Of a DNA stretch of 64,000 bases, positions 62,317-64,000 are shown in pieces; positions within the stretch are counted from its first letter, which is position 1, and each line of letters opens with the position of its first letter. The notes below the pieces were generated by a model. The model had not been told where the DNA came from, searched no databases, and saw only the letters and a program-made list of their open reading frames with translations. A program made the translations under genes and the position numbers. The DNA comes from Rutidosis leptorrhynchoides (lineage: Eukaryota; Streptophyta; Magnoliopsida; Asterales; Asteraceae). Where the stretch lies: NCBI RefSeq assembly GCF_046630445.1, contig NC_092341.1, positions 26,550,001 to 26,614,000 of the forward strand, written 5' to 3'.

Positions 62317-62473
62317 ATATGGACGCAAGGTATACCTTGCGTCCTTGCGTTTATTTTTATGTAGACGCAAGGTGGACCTTGCGTCCTTGCGTGTGGTTTT
62401 GTTCATCAACGCAAGCGTTATTTGTGTCCTTGCGTACACGGACGCAAGCTTTTCTTTGCGTCTTTGCGTATTG
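62317..62473. repeat. palindrome array, intron 3, second copy
   Basis: The 24-bp palindrome is kept at 62321-62344, and the GACGCAAGGT...ACCTTGCGTC unit follows near 62364-62385. The unit order equals copy 1. Confidence 0.9.
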
Positions 62474-62832
62474 GTATCTGCTAATATTCTTATTTGATAA
62501 TTAAATAATTAATAATTAATTGTAGGATGAGTGTCCCAAGAAAAAGAGACCTTTTCATGGTCTGCAGCCAACTGAAACAGAGCAGAGTTTTCAATGGTGG
62601 ATTCAGAGTGACGTGTACTTTAGAGGAGGAAAGGTACCAGAAGATGAGATCGAGGTTGAGGTCCAGGATGATGAAGTTGATACAGATGATCCAGTTGTTG
62701 ATGGGTCTAAGCAGACACACCACAAGCATGTACTTAATTGGACTTGGAGACGGCAGTGTTGACCTTTATCCATCTTGGGCTGACTGTGATCAGGTAAACA
62801 CAAGAATTTTTACAGCATTTGTTGTTCTGGAG

Positions 62833-63061
62833 CAGACGCAAGGACATTCTTGCGACCTTGCGTCTTGGTTACTGGACGCAAGTTCTCCCTTGCATCCTTG
62901 CGTGTCTATGTCGCAAGGTCAACCTTGCGCCTTGCGTGTGTTTTGGCTACGCAAGGTTTATCTTGCGTCCATGCGTCCCGTTGTCGCAAGGTTGACTTTG
63001 CGCCATTGCGTATGTTTTGGGTCTTCGCAAGGTTTATCTTGCGTCCTTGCGTCTGTTATTT
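62833..63061. repeat. palindrome array, intron 4, second copy
   Basis: Same order of units as 54652-54880. Here the last unit keeps CGCAAGGTTTATCTTGCG and CCTTGCGTC, which are partly eroded in copy 1, so the two copies together suggest a more regular ancestral array. Confidence 0.9.
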
Positions 63062-63666
63062 TGTTTTAACCTTTCTGCCTGTCTGTTACAGGTCTTGATC
63101 GCAATACATTTTTATGACGAAGAACATTTCCTGCTGCTTCAGTTGAAGTTAGAAGAAATGAAGGTTTTTGTGTACGACAATTTACCCGGATGTGTCAGTG
63201 AAAAAAAACTTGACGCAGTTTTCAAGATTTTGAGTGACAACTTGCCAGTGTACTTGAAGGCAATTGACTATTTTAACAAGAAGCAAGACTCCCAAATTGC
63301 CGGATACTATGAAAATAAAGAGAGTGTGGAGTTGATGATTGAACCTGGTCCCGTTGTGCCAATTCAGACTGGTGGTCATGGTGATTGTGGGGTTTGGGTG
63401 TGCATACATATGGAGAGGATTATTTATGGAAGGGAGGAGGTTGACAACATTGGAGATGCTAAAAAGGCTGCAGAGCAGTATAGAAACAGAATGGCAAGGA
63501 CGTTTTTTCGTGCACGTTTTGATACACAAGAACCGCTGCCACCAACTCCACCAGTAGAGATTCAGGTTGATTGATACATTGTAGCTAATAGGTAGCAGGT
63601 CTTGTATGCAAATATGGTGTAAATAGGTTGCTGGTAAATTCACTTTTGCAACAGTTGTATTTGACA

Positions 63667-63887
63667 CTACACGCAAGGACGCAAGCTTATGCTTGCGTAC
63701 GCAAGCTTAGATTTGCGTCCTTGCGTGTACGTATTTTTGGCTGTTTTTTGTACGCAAGCAAGATTTTGCGTCCTTGCGTGTGTATACTTTCGTCTATCTT
63801 TCGTACGCAAGCAAAGCCTTGCGTACGCAAGCAAAGCCTTGCGTACGCAGTAAGTGATTTGCTTCCTTGCGTGTGTTGTAAAACAAA
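63667..63887. repeat. palindrome array between genes, second copy
   Basis: Repeats 55486-55706, including the direct repeat of GTACGCAAGCAAAGCCTTGC, with only a few base changes. Confidence 0.9.
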
Positions 63888-64000
63888 TTACATTTATTAC
63901 ATAAAATAACACAGTAGGTACCTAGAATACAAGGGAAATACAACAATACATTACAACTAACGAAATCCAATAATAAGTTAAAAATAAAACTGACATTACA

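Larger units (their letters stand above)
60879..63574 (+). pseudogene. DUF1985/Ulp1 protease gene, second copy, with two nonsense codons
   Basis: Exons correspond to copy 1 plus 8181: 60879-60893, 61292-62011, 62092-62238, 62526-62793 and 63092-63574. Exon 2 has TAG at 61550-61552 (a Ser codon in copy 1) and TAG at 61907-61909 (Trp in copy 1), so the DUF1985 part is cut. Exon 4 has the same frame conflict as copy 1, so that change predates the duplication. The protease exon is intact: His in EEHFLLLQLKL, Asp in VFVYDN (the next residue is Asn, copy 1 Ser) and Cys in GDCGVWVC. Confidence 0.85.
60434..64000. mobile_element. MULE, second tandem copy, cut by the window end
   Basis: The left TIR starts at 60434 after AAATAAAAG (60425-60433). 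The copy is colinear with 52255-55819. The window ends about 19 bases before the stop codon of its transposase gene, so the MURA gene and right TIR are outside. Positions 63912-64000 hold only the 3' gap. Confidence 0.95.

Overview
The window is plant nuclear DNA. The evidence is long LTR retrotransposons primed by initiator-Met tRNA, an Athila-type element, a Mutator-like element (MULE) carrying a Ulp1-like gene, genes with introns, AT-rich spacers, and an F-box gene relative. The style of the LTRs suggests a eudicot, probably Asteraceae; that family guess rests on recollection, not a search. I see no intact housekeeping gene. Nearly everything is nested, decaying transposable elements.

Layout, with labels used below. 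E (1-1130) is the 3' part of an Athila-type LTR in + orientation. Positions 1192-2838 hold an unidentified acidic ORF and an F-box pseudogene split by a 440-bp insertion with a 9-bp target duplication. H is a Tekay/Del-like Ty3 element on +: gag-pol copy 1 at 3162-7418, a second partial pol at 32030-33661, the pol C-terminus at 35684-36051 and the 3' LTR at 36087-39686. A is an Athila-like element on - (7419-32029), inserted in H pol with target duplication GGTAT. Read on -, it has gag, protease, RT, RNase H, integrase, a second protease-like domain, a zinc-knuckle ORF and a spliced ATHILA-type ORF. A solo LTR of the same family (33662-35683) sits at the identical site in the second H copy.

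B (19868-29997) is a 10.1-kb element with 3.15-kb LTRs and no pol, inserted in the protease of A with target duplication TTTCA. D is an LTR of the B type (39687-40453 plus 49754-51325). It is split by C (40454-49748, - strand), a very young relative of B with near-identical 2.85-kb LTRs and target duplication TCGAG. Position 51326 onward is the 3' end of a Ty1/copia element with a short LTR.

From about 51457 to the end there is a tandem duplication with a period of about 8.18 kb. Each unit has the copia tail, a decayed exon, and a 6.7-kb MULE inserted in that exon with a 9-bp target duplication. The MULE encodes a two-exon MURA transposase on - and a five-exon DUF1985/Ulp1 cysteine-protease gene on +. 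Introns 1, 3 and 4 of the Ulp1 gene, the gap between the two genes, and the inner ends of the TIRs are packed with short palindromes built on GACGCAAGG/CCTTGCGTC. The second unit runs off the window just before its transposase.

The most unusual items are the intronic palindrome arrays of the MULE, the second retropepsin domain after the integrase of A, the paired GCGATCGC-centred palindromes in A, the coiled-coil ORF shared by the pol-less elements B and C, and the pre-gag motif in H, B and C that echoes their own PPT/LTR junction.
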